A stretch of DNA of 57,226 nt from an uncultured Acidobacteriota bacterium. GTDB taxonomy: Bacteria; Acidobacteriota; Terriglobia; Bryobacterales; Bryobacteraceae. Every line of letters starts with the position of its first letter. The stretch's first letter is position 1. A program made the translations under genes and the position numbers. This document shows, in pieces, positions 1 to 8,513 of this stretch. The stretch covers positions 1-57,226 of the forward strand of contig CADECY010000053.1 of NCBI GenBank assembly GCA_902825945.1, read 5' to 3'. Below the pieces are notes generated by a model. The model worked only from the letters and a program-made list of their open reading frames with translations. It ran no database searches and was not told the origin of the DNA.

Positions 1-684
1 AAGGCCGAAATCGAGGCGCTCGGCGCGAGGTGCCACGCGATGTCGGCCGATCTGGCGCATGCCGAAGACTGCCGGCGAGTGGTCGACGAGACGGCAGAGC
101 GATTCGGCCGTCTCGATGTCCTCGTCAACAACGCGTCGGTGAACGTTGACAAGACACCGAGCTCGCTCGAAGACGCGACCGACACGGAAATTCTGGAGCG
201 CGTCCACGGAAAGGCGATGGTCGCGGTCCGCTGCTCCCGTTCAGCGATCGAGCACATGCGAAAGGTAGGCGGCGGACGCATCGTGATGATTGGCGGCGTA
301 TCGGCCCGTACGGTGCTTCGCGGCGACGAGGCGTTGTCGTCGGGCTCCGGGCTGCCCCAGGGCTTCGGCAACGCTGCGCTCGCCAATTTCACGAAATTCC
401 TTTCGGAGGAGACAGCGAAAGACGGGATCGCCGTAAACATCGTCCATCCGTATTTCACGCATACCGGCCGCTATCCCGGGCGTCGTGCTCAGTACGCCAA
501 GACCCATGGTTTGACCGAGGCTGAGGCCGAAGCGAAGATGATTTCGCAGATGCCAATCGGGCGGTTCGTCTACCCGTCCGACATCGCACCGATCGTTCTC
601 TTGCTGGGTTCGCCACTGGTCGGCGCGATTACCGGGCAGTCGATAGCGGTCGATGGGGGGGCGGCGCGGGCGGTCGCGTACTGA
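1..684 (+). CDS. SDR-family oxidoreductase, 5' end outside window, atypical active site
   Basis: The reading frame is open from base 1, so the gene is cut by the window edge; 227 residues are visible. The short-chain dehydrogenase/reductase fold is shown by LDVLVNNAS (the NNAG-type motif), the stretch GRIVMIGGVSA at the active-site strand, and the C-terminal IAVDGG typical of FabG-like enzymes. The YxxxK catalytic pair is not conserved: where YxxxKAAL is expected the protein reads QGFGNAAL, so Tyr is Gln and Lys is Asn. Some SDR subgroups do carry N in place of K. The substrate cannot be inferred. It precedes a damaged LacI-type regulator, so it may once have been part of a sugar catabolic locus. 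Confidence 0.8.
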   Translation, partial: KAEIEALGARCHAMSADLAHAEDCRRVVDETAERFGRLDVLVNNASVNVDKTPSSLEDATDTEILERVHGKAMVAVRCSRSAIEHMRKVGGGRIVMIGGVSARTVLRGDEALSSGSGLPQGFGNAALANFTKFLSEETAKDGIAVNIVHPYFTHTGRYPGRRAQYAKTHGLTEAEAEAKMISQMPIGRFVYPSDIAPIVLLLGSPLVGAITGQSIAVDGGAARAVAY

Positions 685-844
685 TTTCCGGGGTGGCCAG
701 TGCCACCGGACAGCGAACGGCCCTGTCATCATGCGGTCAGTTTCCTCGCGAGAAGTGACGGCAAATCATTGATATGATAGCCAAAGACGGCATTTCTTGC
801 ATAACCTCAATGATATCTCCAACTAGCCATATCCTCGGTGCGTC

Positions 845-1812
845 ATGAAAAACCGTAGTCCGATCATGTTCGACGTCGCCCGTCGTGCGGGCGTGTCGAG
901 AATGACGGTCTCCCGGGTATTCAGGGACCCAGATAGCGTCTCGGAGGATAAACGGCGAAAGGTCGAGCTCGCCGCTGCGGCGATCAACTTCATTCCGGAC
1001 CGAATGGCCGGAGCGCTGCGGTCCGGCGTCTCGAACATCGTCGCCGCGATCGTGCCGTCGACCAATCCGAAGTCGGCGACTTGGTCAAGCGCCAGAACGG
1101 GATGGTCGTCGGCTTCTCCAACAGGGAAGCTGCGCGCATCATGACCGAGCATCTGCTCGAGCGCGGCTGCAGGCGGATCGTGTTCGCGACCTTTCCGACC
1201 GACAAGTCCGAGCGAGCGCGAAGCCGGCTCGCCGGCCATTGTGATGCGTTGGCGCGAGCCGGTGTCAAGTTCGATCGAGCTCTTGTCGTTGAGACGCAAG
1301 GCGGCGACGTATCGGGTGCGACAATCCTTGGGAGCTTTATCGATCGAAGGATCGAAATTGATGGATTCTTCGGGACGGGCGACATGCTTGCGCTTGGCGC
1401 TGCGATCGAAGCCCGGCGGCGCGGCCTAGCGATCCCCCGCGATCTCGCGATTGCGAGTTTCGATGACCACGACATGTGCAAAATTACTGATCCACCTCTA
1501 ACAAGTCTCAAGATCCCGCGGTACGAGATCGGGCGCCAGGCCGCTAGGCTGATCGTCGAAATCAAGGTCCCGATTTCGCGGACCGAAGAGATAATCCGCC
1601 TGGTGTGGGAGGTCGAAAAGGAAGTCGATACGGTTGTCGTTCTTGGTGTCGGCGCGCGATGCAATGACGATGGCGACGAGACCGAAGTGCTGCCGATTCT
1701 CGAACGGCTCGGATATCGCCCGCAACGCGCGAAGACCAATATCGGACTCGGCCGGATCACCAATGCCGCCGAACCGGAGAAGAAGCTCGAACCCGTGGGC
1801 GCGGCCCGCTAG
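845..1812 (+). pseudogene. LacI-family regulator, broken by internal deletion and frameshift
   Basis: The N-terminus (845 onward) is a clear LacI helix-turn-helix: DVARRAGVSRMTVSRVFRD, followed by the hinge region INFIPDRMAGALRSG and the first strand IVAAIVPSTN. The frame then changes near 1065-1070. The new frame (EVGDLVKRQNGMVVGFSN onward) resumes inside the ligand-binding domain and continues through FFGTGDMLALGAAIEARRRG and AIASFDDHDM. About 65-70 residues of the ligand-binding domain are missing compared with GntR/LacI homologues. After RYEIGRQAARLI (about 1560) the expected C-terminus is replaced by an unrelated tail ending at 1812. Two lesions make a functional regulator unlikely; an assembly chimera is the alternative. 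Confidence 0.75.
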
Positions 1813-1824
1813 AGGGGAAACGTC

Positions 1825-2505
1825 ATGACGAATACACTGCATCGCTACGGCACTTCCGACAGTTTCCACGACGATTACGTCGTCTTCGCAATCGCCTCGC
1901 GCGGCAAGAACGATCAGGAGGCGCTTCCGAAGCTCAAGAAGTTTCTCTCGATGGCGATTCCGTTCGGCCCAGTGAATCTCGGCGACGCGCGCAACGGTGG
2001 CGCTCTGCGTCCGTGCAAGACGATGAACCCCACTTCGCATTGGGATCGCGACCTGTCACCCGATTTCCAAGCGGTGGTCGATGGCATGACGCACATCACC
2101 ACTGCTGCCGCCGTCTTCAACAGCCGCACGAAGGCCGAAGACTTCGTGAAGAAGGTGACCGAAGCGAACCTCGGGCTTTCCGTGAACATCTCGACCTCGG
2201 TCGATGGCGCCGATCAGTGCTGCCACGCGGCCGGAATCGCGCGCCACAGCGTCGGCTATTCGCTCGGCTTCGAAGGCAAAACCGAGAAGCTGCCGAACGA
2301 GCAGGTGCTCACCGTGATGACGATGTGCGGCCACGGCATGGTAGCTTCTTCGCTTGCGAAGAAGATGATCGACTGGGTGAAGGAAGGCCGCCGGACTCCG
2401 GAACAGGCCGCCACCTACATGCAGCGGTTCTGTTCGTGCGGTGTCTTCAATCCGGTTCGCGCGGCGCGCGCCATCCAGGAGGCTGCGTCCGGCAAGCAGC
2501 ATTGA
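1825..2505 (+). CDS. cysteine-rich hypothetical protein
   Basis: A 226-residue soluble protein with no signal peptide or membrane segment. I do not recognise the family. Six Cys residues sit in short motifs (RPCKTM, DQCCHAAG, MTMCGHGMV, RFCSCGVF), which could bind a metal or Fe-S cluster; that is inference. The start at 1825 has a purine-rich AGGGGAAA about 6 nt upstream. It lies 12 nt after the LacI remnant. Its 3' end lies 7 nt before the GTG start chosen for the following protease gene. Confidence 0.65.
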   Translation: MTNTLHRYGTSDSFHDDYVVFAIASRGKNDQEALPKLKKFLSMAIPFGPVNLGDARNGGALRPCKTMNPTSHWDRDLSPDFQAVVDGMTHITTAAAVFNSRTKAEDFVKKVTEANLGLSVNISTSVDGADQCCHAAGIARHSVGYSLGFEGKTEKLPNEQVLTVMTMCGHGMVASSLAKKMIDWVKEGRRTPEQAATYMQRFCSCGVFNPVRAARAIQEAASGKQH

Positions 2506-2512
2506 CTTCCCG

Positions 2513-4471
2513 GTGATTCGCGCCATTTTCAGCGCGTTGTGCTTCGCCACGGTGGCCTCGAGCCAGCCGATGGGCGCTTCGGAACTGCTCGATAACGCTG
2601 GCGGCGAGAATCGCCGCTGGTCGGGCGTGGGACGATTCCAGAACGGCGGCTCGTGCACCGCGTTCCTCATTCGCCCGCCGGGAGCCGGCCCGTCTGCGCC
2701 CGCCTATGCGCTGAGCAACGGACACTGTATCAGCACCGGATCCGCGAACGAGGTCATCCGCGACCGCGCGCTCGCCACCACGTCGCGCGTAACGTTCCGC
2801 TATTTCCGTGACACGGTGAGCCAACAGCTTCCCGTGCGGGCGCTGCGGGTGCTCCATTCGACGATGAAGGGTTTCGATCTCGCCGTGATCGATCTCGAAT
2901 TGACGCTCGCACAGTTGACCGCGGCCGGAATCGAACCGCTCGAACTTTCGCAAGGCGAGCCCGCGCTCAATGAGCCCGTCTGGTCAGTGGGCGTGCCGGT
3001 GTCAAACGTGCCGCAAGACGAGCAGTTCTTGCGCCGGTCGGAATGCGCGCTCGGTCCACAGGCGGATCTCATAGAATTCGTCTGGCACTTCTGGTCTTCG
3101 TACTCGAACGATTGCTCGGACATCTTCGGCGGCAGTTCCGGCTCACCCGTTGTCTCGCGAGGTTCGGGCCGCGTGGTCGCGGTGATGAACACCACCACTG
3201 TCGGCGCGGCCGTCGATTCGGGTGATTTCCGCTGCTTCAACGGGCAGCCGTGTGAAGTCGTACCCGGCGGGTTCCGCTATCGGCGCGACACGAGCTACGC
3301 GGTTCCGGTCACCGGACTGACTCGCTGCTTCGGCTCCGATGGAGTTTTCGATCTCGCAAGCGAGGGCTGTCCGCTCGATCCGGGCATGCAGTTGAACCTC
3401 TCCTCTCCTCCGCGCGCCGGCAAACCGGGCGCACGTTGGACCGCGACACTCTCGGGCGGCCTTCCCTACTATCGATACAAGGTGGCGGTGGAAGGCCTCG
3501 ACGATTGCCGCATTGATCGCGGTTATGGCCCGCCCATCGCGCTCGCCGATTCCAACCGCATCACCGATCCGCTGCCCGAGGAGCCGCGCCGCTACTACCT
3601 GTGCGTGCTCGCCGGGCCGTCGCCGCAGCCTGGCGACTCCTGGCAGCCCGCGCGATTCGCGACGATGGTCCACTTCCGCGTCGATAATTCGCCGCCCACG
3701 ATTCCGATTCAATACCTGTTCTTCGATTTCGACGAGTCTTACCAGACGCAGCCGCTGTTCGTGCTGCCGGAGTTCTCGAACTTCCGGTACAAGGTAGCGG
3801 AGTCCGCATCGGACACCTGCGATCTTCCTCAGAACTACCGGACGTATCTGCGCGTACCGATCCGGATTCCGAAGAACAGCGCTGCGTATCGCGTCTGCTA
3901 CATCGGAGGCGATGAGGCGGAGAACGAGACGCCGCCGCTCGAGCTGTTACTGCAAGGTCCGCGGATCTTCCCGCCGGGTGTGCGCAACGCGGCATCGCTC
4001 CGCGCGGGTCCAATCGCACCGGGATCGCTCGCTACAGTGTTTGGCGTGAATCTCGATCTCGCTGACTTGGTGCTGATCGATGCGGCGGGCCGCCGGTCGA
4101 GTCCGGAGATTCTCTATCGCGCGCCGGGTCAAATCAACTTCCGGATCCCGGCCGATGCGGCGCGCGGTGAGGCGGTGCTGAACGAATCGGCACGGTTTAT
4201 GATTGCGCCCACGGGTCCGGCGATTTTCAACGCGCAGCTCGATCAGCCAGTGGATCGCGCGTTCTCGATTTCCACGACTGGAGTGGCGGCTGACGCGACG
4301 GTGCTCGTGTCGGGGGTGGCCGTTCCCACGGCGATCGCGGGCGAACTCGTACCCGGCGTGACGCGGCTCGATGTCCGGCTGCCAGCGGATTTCAAGCTGC
4401 GCGGATTCCTCCCTGTTACGGTCCGTTCGGGTGGCGAAATCAGTCCCGCCGTCACGATGCGTTTTCGCTGA
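2513..4471 (+). CDS. secreted trypsin-like serine protease with TIGR03437 C-terminal domain
   Basis: The GTG start at 2513 gives a clean signal peptide (IRAIFSALCFATVASS). An in-frame start further upstream would run into the previous gene. Catalytic-triad motifs are visible: ALSNGHC (His about 71), GFDLAVIDL (Asp about 122) and GGSSGSPVV (Ser about 209). Residues about 310-470 look like beta-rich repeats. From about 490 (GVRNAASLRAGPIAPGSLA, then LYRAPGQINFRIP) the sequence matches the TIGR03437 domain known mainly from Solibacter-type acidobacteria. The product, 652 residues, is probably exported; the role of the C-terminal domain is unknown. No partner gene is evident; rsmE follows after 17 nt. 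Confidence 0.85.
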   Translation: MIRAIFSALCFATVASSQPMGASELLDNAGGENRRWSGVGRFQNGGSCTAFLIRPPGAGPSAPAYALSNGHCISTGSANEVIRDRALATTSRVTFRYFRDTVSQQLPVRALRVLHSTMKGFDLAVIDLELTLAQLTAAGIEPLELSQGEPALNEPVWSVGVPVSNVPQDEQFLRRSECALGPQADLIEFVWHFWSSYSNDCSDIFGGSSGSPVVSRGSGRVVAVMNTTTVGAAVDSGDFRCFNGQPCEVVPGGFRYRRDTSYAVPVTGLTRCFGSDGVFDLASEGCPLDPGMQLNLSSPPRAGKPGARWTATLSGGLPYYRYKVAVEGLDDCRIDRGYGPPIALADSNRITDPLPEEPRRYYLCVLAGPSPQPGDSWQPARFATMVHFRVDNSPPTIPIQYLFFDFDESYQTQPLFVLPEFSNFRYKVAESASDTCDLPQNYRTYLRVPIRIPKNSAAYRVCYIGGDEAENETPPLELLLQGPRIFPPGVRNAASLRAGPIAPGSLATVFGVNLDLADLVLIDAAGRRSSPEILYRAPGQINFRIPADAARGEAVLNESARFMIAPTGPAIFNAQLDQPVDRAFSISTTGVAADATVLVSGVAVPTAIAGELVPGVTRLDVRLPADFKLRGFLPVTVRSGGEISPAVTMRFR

Positions 4472-4488
4472 CCGGGTAAATTAGAGGA

Positions 4489-5223
4489 ATGGCTCGCCGC
4501 CGGTTCTTCGTTCCCGCGATCCGCAATCAACAGGCTGAAATCGAAGGCGATGACGCGCACCATCTCACGCGTGTGCTGCGCGTGGAGGCGGGACAACACT
4601 TCGAGATCTCCGATGGCGCGAACATCTATCTCGCGGAAGTGACAGAGGCGCGAAAGGCGCGCGTCGTGTTCCGTGCGACTGAACGTGTGGAGCCGCGGCC
4701 GCTGCCCGTGCGCATCACGCTCTACGCCGCGCTGATCAAGTTCGATCATTTCGAGTGGACCCTCGAAAAAGGCACGGAAGCGGGCGTCGAACGATTCATT
4801 CCGGTGTTGTGTGAACGTACGGAGAAGGGGCTCGATCGCGCGGTCGAAAAGCGCCGTCAGCGCTGGGAGCGGATCCTGCTTGAGTCGAGCCAGCAATGCA
4901 GGCGCGATCGAGTCCCGGAACTCGGCGAACTGCTGCGGTTCGACAAAGCGATCGTCGCGCCGGGCGACAGCCGGCTGGTGCTAGAAGAGGCGGAAGGCGC
5001 CGCGCCGATCCTGGACTCGCTGCCTGAACCGGACCGGCGCATGGCGACAGATGAGGTCGCGCTGTTGGTGGGTCCGGAAGGCGGCTGGACTGATGCGGAA
5101 CGCGCACGGGTCCGGCAGGCGATGTGGACGCCTGTGTCGCTGGGTCCGCTGATTCTACGGGCGGAAACGGCGGCGATCGTGGGTGCTGCGATTGTCTCGG
5201 CAGCGTGGCAGTCGAAGCACTGA
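4489..5223 (+). CDS. rsmE: 16S rRNA (uracil-1498-N3)-methyltransferase RsmE
   Basis: A 244-residue SPOUT-family methyltransferase. The C-terminal trefoil-knot motif is clear: LLVGPEGGWTDAERARV and LGPLILRAETAAIVGAAIV. The N-terminal PUA-like part (EGDDAHHLTRVLRVEAGQ) also fits. The family uses S-adenosylmethionine to methylate N3 of U1498 in 16S rRNA, in the cytoplasm. Length is normal. AGAGGA just upstream of the ATG serves as ribosome binding site. Confidence 0.93.
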   Translation: MARRRFFVPAIRNQQAEIEGDDAHHLTRVLRVEAGQHFEISDGANIYLAEVTEARKARVVFRATERVEPRPLPVRITLYAALIKFDHFEWTLEKGTEAGVERFIPVLCERTEKGLDRAVEKRRQRWERILLESSQQCRRDRVPELGELLRFDKAIVAPGDSRLVLEEAEGAAPILDSLPEPDRRMATDEVALLVGPEGGWTDAERARVRQAMWTPVSLGPLILRAETAAIVGAAIVSAAWQSKH

Positions 5224-5225
5224 GA

Positions 5226-5720
5226 TCAGGGGCACAGCACGAGCCGGATGTCGCCCACGTCGCTTTCGCCCATTCGGACCGCGACCGGAGCGCTTTCGCA
5301 CTTCTTGTCGTCCGAGGAGCCCGGCGCGGTGGCCTTGACTTCGTATGTCCCGGGTCCCAAACCCATGCTGAAGGTGCCGTCGGAAACCGACCAACTCCAG
5401 GCGACCTTTGCCTTGGGCGTCACATTGCCATCCTTGTCGACCACGATGCCGCGAATTCGCGGTTGCACGGCGAACTCGATCTCGAGCTCGGGATTCTCAC
5501 CCGCGAAGATCTCCATCTCCGCGAAGGTGCCCGGCCCGCTCTTCAACTCCCGCCCAGTTTGCCGCACGGAAGCAAGGCGCACGACCGGGACTCCCCTGAC
5601 GCGGCACCGTCAATCGAGCGGCGCTGAAACATGAATCCGATCCGCCAAATTCCGGGAGAGAGACCGTCCACCTGAAAGCGGTTCGCCGGTCACCGAATCG
5701 TGCACGGTTCCGTCGTCACC
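5226..5720 (-). pseudogene. decayed, internally deleted copy of the adjacent carboxypeptidase-regulatory-like gene
   Basis: The 3' part (5226-5582) encodes SVRQTGRELKSG, PRIRGIVVDKDGN, FSMGLGPGTYEVKA and ends DVGDIRLVLCP. Each segment aligns with the end of the neighbouring gene at 5734-7194 (SMRQAGGELNGE, SRIRGIIIDQNG, FTIPAEPGIYEIQG, DVNGVRVVLCR). Upstream, in other frames, VDGLSPGIWRIGFMFQ matches AEGLSPGRWTFGFLLS of the paralogue, and TVHDSVTGEPLSG matches its N-terminal IVRDAVTGEPLAG. The remnant therefore carries both ends of the paralogue joined by a deletion of roughly 300 codons plus frameshifts. It is a tandem duplicate in decay. Confidence 0.75.
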
Positions 5721-5733
5721 TGTGTCTCCAGAT

Positions 5734-7194
5734 TCAACGGCACAACACCACCCGGACGCCGTTCACGTCAGCGGTACCCACTCGGACTGGGACGGGATTG
5801 CCATCGCACTTCTTTGGCTTGACTTCACGAGGTGGCAGCCCTTGTATCTCGTAGATACCGGGCTCAGCAGGAATGGTGAACATGCCTTCCGCTCCTGAGG
5901 AGGTTCCCTGGCCGCCGCTAGGGCCCTTCGCGACTACATACGCTTCCCTCACGCCGATGCCATTCTGGTCGATAATGATGCCTCGAATCCGGCTGTACTC
6001 TCCCACCTCGAACTGGAGCTCTGGATTCTTGCCCGCATGTATCTCGACTTCCCCATTTAGCTCACCGCCGGCCTGTCGCATCGATACCACCCGAGGCATC
6101 CACGGCTCCTCGAGCGGGATTCTTCGGTGGCGATGGTTGGACAACAGAAAGCCGAATGTCCAGCGCCCCGGGGACAATCCTTCGGCCACGAAACGCCCCT
6201 CGCTATCCAAATCCGCGTAGCCGCTGCCGGTGCCCACCTTCGGCGTGAACCAAAGCCGAATATCGAGGTCGGTGAAGGAACGTTTCACGCTTCCACTGAT
6301 CGAAGCTGAAGGCGGCCGGGGAACAGTTAGGCCGGAAACTCCGTCAGGGCCCACCTCGAGCGGGTGGATGAAGGGCGGGGAGTCGGGGGATGAACTATTC
6401 TTCGGAAGAATCGCCAATGTGTACGATCCCGCCAGAACTCCCTCGAACCGGAACTCCCCCTCATGGAGTGTTCCTGATTGGCGAGAGAAAGCGTCAACCT
6501 CGGAGATGAGGGTCACCCCTCCTTCCTGGACAGGTTCGTCCGTCGCGGGATCGACAACCCTTCCCGACACCGCCACGACTCGTGCGAAAGGAACGCGGAT
6601 GTCAATTCCATCTATCTCCTGGCCGGGCACGACCACCAACTGCAGGCCGTACTCGAAACGGGACGAGACGCCGTGAACGGCTCGCGCTCTGGCCGGAAAC
6701 GAGACCGTGAGCTGTTGCGGGCCAGGAGTTACTGGATTGAGCACAAAGCTCCCGGTGATTCCCGTCTCGGCCGCCTGGCCCCTGGGACCGTAGGAGTCGG
6801 TTTGCCAGGTGATGCTAGACACCGTCGCCCCGGGAATCGGCGCCCCCTCTTCGGTTCGAACTGTGCCTCGAATCGTTGCGGCGCGCTCGAGCCGGATGAC
6901 TACTGGTTTTGCCTCACCATTTGGAGCGACCACTGAGAAAGGCCCGAGAGTCGGGTTGAACGGTACAGGGACGTATCCCGCGCGCTCGACCGTCAGTGGG
7001 TGCCGGCCGACCGGCACATCCCCGATGTCGAAAGAGCCGTCGGCCGCTGATTCTCCCGACAATCCTAGCGCCCATAGTTTCATCTCAGCTCCCGCCAACG
7101 GCTCGCCAGTCACAGCGTCGCGCACTATTCCCTTCACCGTCGCTCCGGACATCGCAATGGCGCAGGCGGCCACGATCATGTACAGCCGGATCAT
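5734..7194 (-). CDS. secreted carboxypeptidase-regulatory-like domain protein
   Basis: A 486-residue exported protein. The start at 7194 is chosen because it begins a signal peptide (MIRLYMIVAACAIAMSG); extending to 7326 adds an implausible leader. It has repeated beta-sandwich units of the carboxypeptidase regulatory-like type: VKGIVRDAVTGEPLAGAEM (about residues 18-36), IRGTVRTEEGAPIPGATV, VSGRVVDPATDEPVQEGGV and IRGIIIDQNGIGV. Such proteins are abundant in acidobacteria, often in envelope or uptake contexts, but the role here is unknown. It is the last gene behind TPR-permease-TolC, 38 nt from tolC. A decayed partial duplicate lies just downstream. Confidence 0.8.
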   Translation of the reverse strand: MIRLYMIVAACAIAMSGATVKGIVRDAVTGEPLAGAEMKLWALGLSGESAADGSFDIGDVPVGRHPLTVERAGYVPVPFNPTLGPFSVVAPNGEAKPVVIRLERAATIRGTVRTEEGAPIPGATVSSITWQTDSYGPRGQAAETGITGSFVLNPVTPGPQQLTVSFPARARAVHGVSSRFEYGLQLVVVPGQEIDGIDIRVPFARVVAVSGRVVDPATDEPVQEGGVTLISEVDAFSRQSGTLHEGEFRFEGVLAGSYTLAILPKNSSSPDSPPFIHPLEVGPDGVSGLTVPRPPSASISGSVKRSFTDLDIRLWFTPKVGTGSGYADLDSEGRFVAEGLSPGRWTFGFLLSNHRHRRIPLEEPWMPRVVSMRQAGGELNGEVEIHAGKNPELQFEVGEYSRIRGIIIDQNGIGVREAYVVAKGPSGGQGTSSGAEGMFTIPAEPGIYEIQGLPPREVKPKKCDGNPVPVRVGTADVNGVRVVLCR

Positions 7195-7196
7195 GT

Positions 7197-7210
7197 TGCC
7201 TTTAGTATAG
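7197..7210 (-). promoter_or_regulatory. TATACTAAAG motif upstream of the carboxypeptidase-like gene
   Basis: On the minus strand TATACTAAAG stands about 5 nt before the ATG at 7194. The same ten bases precede the TPR gene at 10571. TATACT resembles a -10 box that would give a very short leader, but no convincing -35 is seen. Confidence 0.3.
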
Positions 7211-7232
7211 ACTCCGCGAGATAACGGTGCCT

Positions 7233-8504
7233 CTACTTTACCGCCGCCAGTAACCCGCCCGTCTTCTCCAGCAGCGCCCATCGCGCCCGCTCGAGCATCG
7301 ACTGCGCATCGTAGTATTCCATCCACCGCAAATGCTCGGACATTCGCGCCTCTTCCACCTGCTTCACCGTCGCCCGCCCTTCGTCGAACCGGGCCAGCGC
7401 GATATCGAGATCGCTGCGGGCCACATCGAGCGACTGGCGCGCCAACGCCCGGGCCGACTCGGCCCGCTTCACCTCGAGAAAGCGCCGCTGAGTCTCGGCG
7501 CCGATCCGGTTGCGTGTGTGCGCCAGTTCGATCCGCAGCTTCGCGGCGTCGGACTCGGCCTGCGCCGCCATCGCGTCGATCGCCGGACCCGCGAACACTG
7601 GCACCTGCAGCGACACGCCGATCTGTCCGTTGTGGCGCTGGAACCGGCGGAAGAAATCCTCGTAGTTATTGAACTTGGCGAACAAGCCGTACTGCGCGAC
7701 GAGATCGAGGCGCGGAAGTTTACCCGCGCGCACCGATTGGATCTCGAGTCCCTTGGCCGCCAGCGCCGATTCGAGCCGACCGATTTCGCGGCTCTCGCGA
7801 ATCGCGGATTCCGACGCTGATTCCACGGTCGCGGGAGTCTCCGGTGCCGCGCGTTCTTCGCTCGCCGGCCGGGCCTGATCGCCGGGCTTCATGCCGAGAA
7901 CGATCGCGAGCGATACCTCGGCCTGATCGCGGTCGAGCGCCGACTCGAGCGCGCGATGCTCCGCCTTGGCCACTTCGAGCGACGCGCGTTTGGCTTCGTT
8001 CGGAAGCTCGCGTCCTTCTTCGACGCGCGCCTTCACCACCTGCGACATCTTCTTCGCCGTGTCCACCTGGCGGCCCGCCATTTCGCCCAACCGATTCCGC
8101 CGTTCGGCGTCGAGGAACAACTCGATCGTGCGATAGACCACTTCGGACTTGCGCGCTTCCTGATCGATTCCCGCGGTCTTCGCATTCTGGCGCGCCGCCT
8201 CAGCTTGCAGCGACTGCTGTTTGTTGTAGACCGACGCCACCGCGCGTGCCTGCACGATCGACGGCGCGGCACCCTCGATCGACATCGGAAATCCAGTCGA
8301 ATAGGCGAGGCCCGAGCCCACGAACACCTTGGGCACGAACGGATCGCGCGCCACGCGTACCTGCAGGGCCGCGCGCTGCTCGTCCAGCCGGGCGATCAAG
8401 ACATCGGGATTCTGTTTCAGCGCCAAATCCACGGCGGCACGCATCGTCAGCGTCTGGACTTCCGCCGCCAGAGGCAGCGCGATCATTATCAGGCAAGTTC
8501 GCAT
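7233..8504 (-). CDS. TolC-family outer-membrane efflux protein
   Basis: A 423-residue protein with a short signal peptide (MRTCLIMIALPLAAEV), then the TolC/OEP pattern: LTMRAAVDLALKQNPDVLIA near residues 20-38 and two long amphipathic heptad-rich halves, the second ending KQVEEARMSEHLRWMEYYDA. TolC-type proteins form the outer-membrane channel of tripartite efflux or type I export systems. The gene lies 9 nt behind a MacB-type permease and is probably co-transcribed with it. No periplasmic adaptor is seen in the window. Confidence 0.87.
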   Translation of the reverse strand: MRTCLIMIALPLAAEVQTLTMRAAVDLALKQNPDVLIARLDEQRAALQVRVARDPFVPKVFVGSGLAYSTGFPMSIEGAAPSIVQARAVASVYNKQQSLQAEAARQNAKTAGIDQEARKSEVVYRTIELFLDAERRNRLGEMAGRQVDTAKKMSQVVKARVEEGRELPNEAKRASLEVAKAEHRALESALDRDQAEVSLAIVLGMKPGDQARPASEERAAPETPATVESASESAIRESREIGRLESALAAKGLEIQSVRAGKLPRLDLVAQYGLFAKFNNYEDFFRRFQRHNGQIGVSLQVPVFAGPAIDAMAAQAESDAAKLRIELAHTRNRIGAETQRRFLEVKRAESARALARQSLDVARSDLDIALARFDEGRATVKQVEEARMSEHLRWMEYYDAQSMLERARWALLEKTGGLLAAVK

Positions 8505-8513
8505 GAGGAACCT

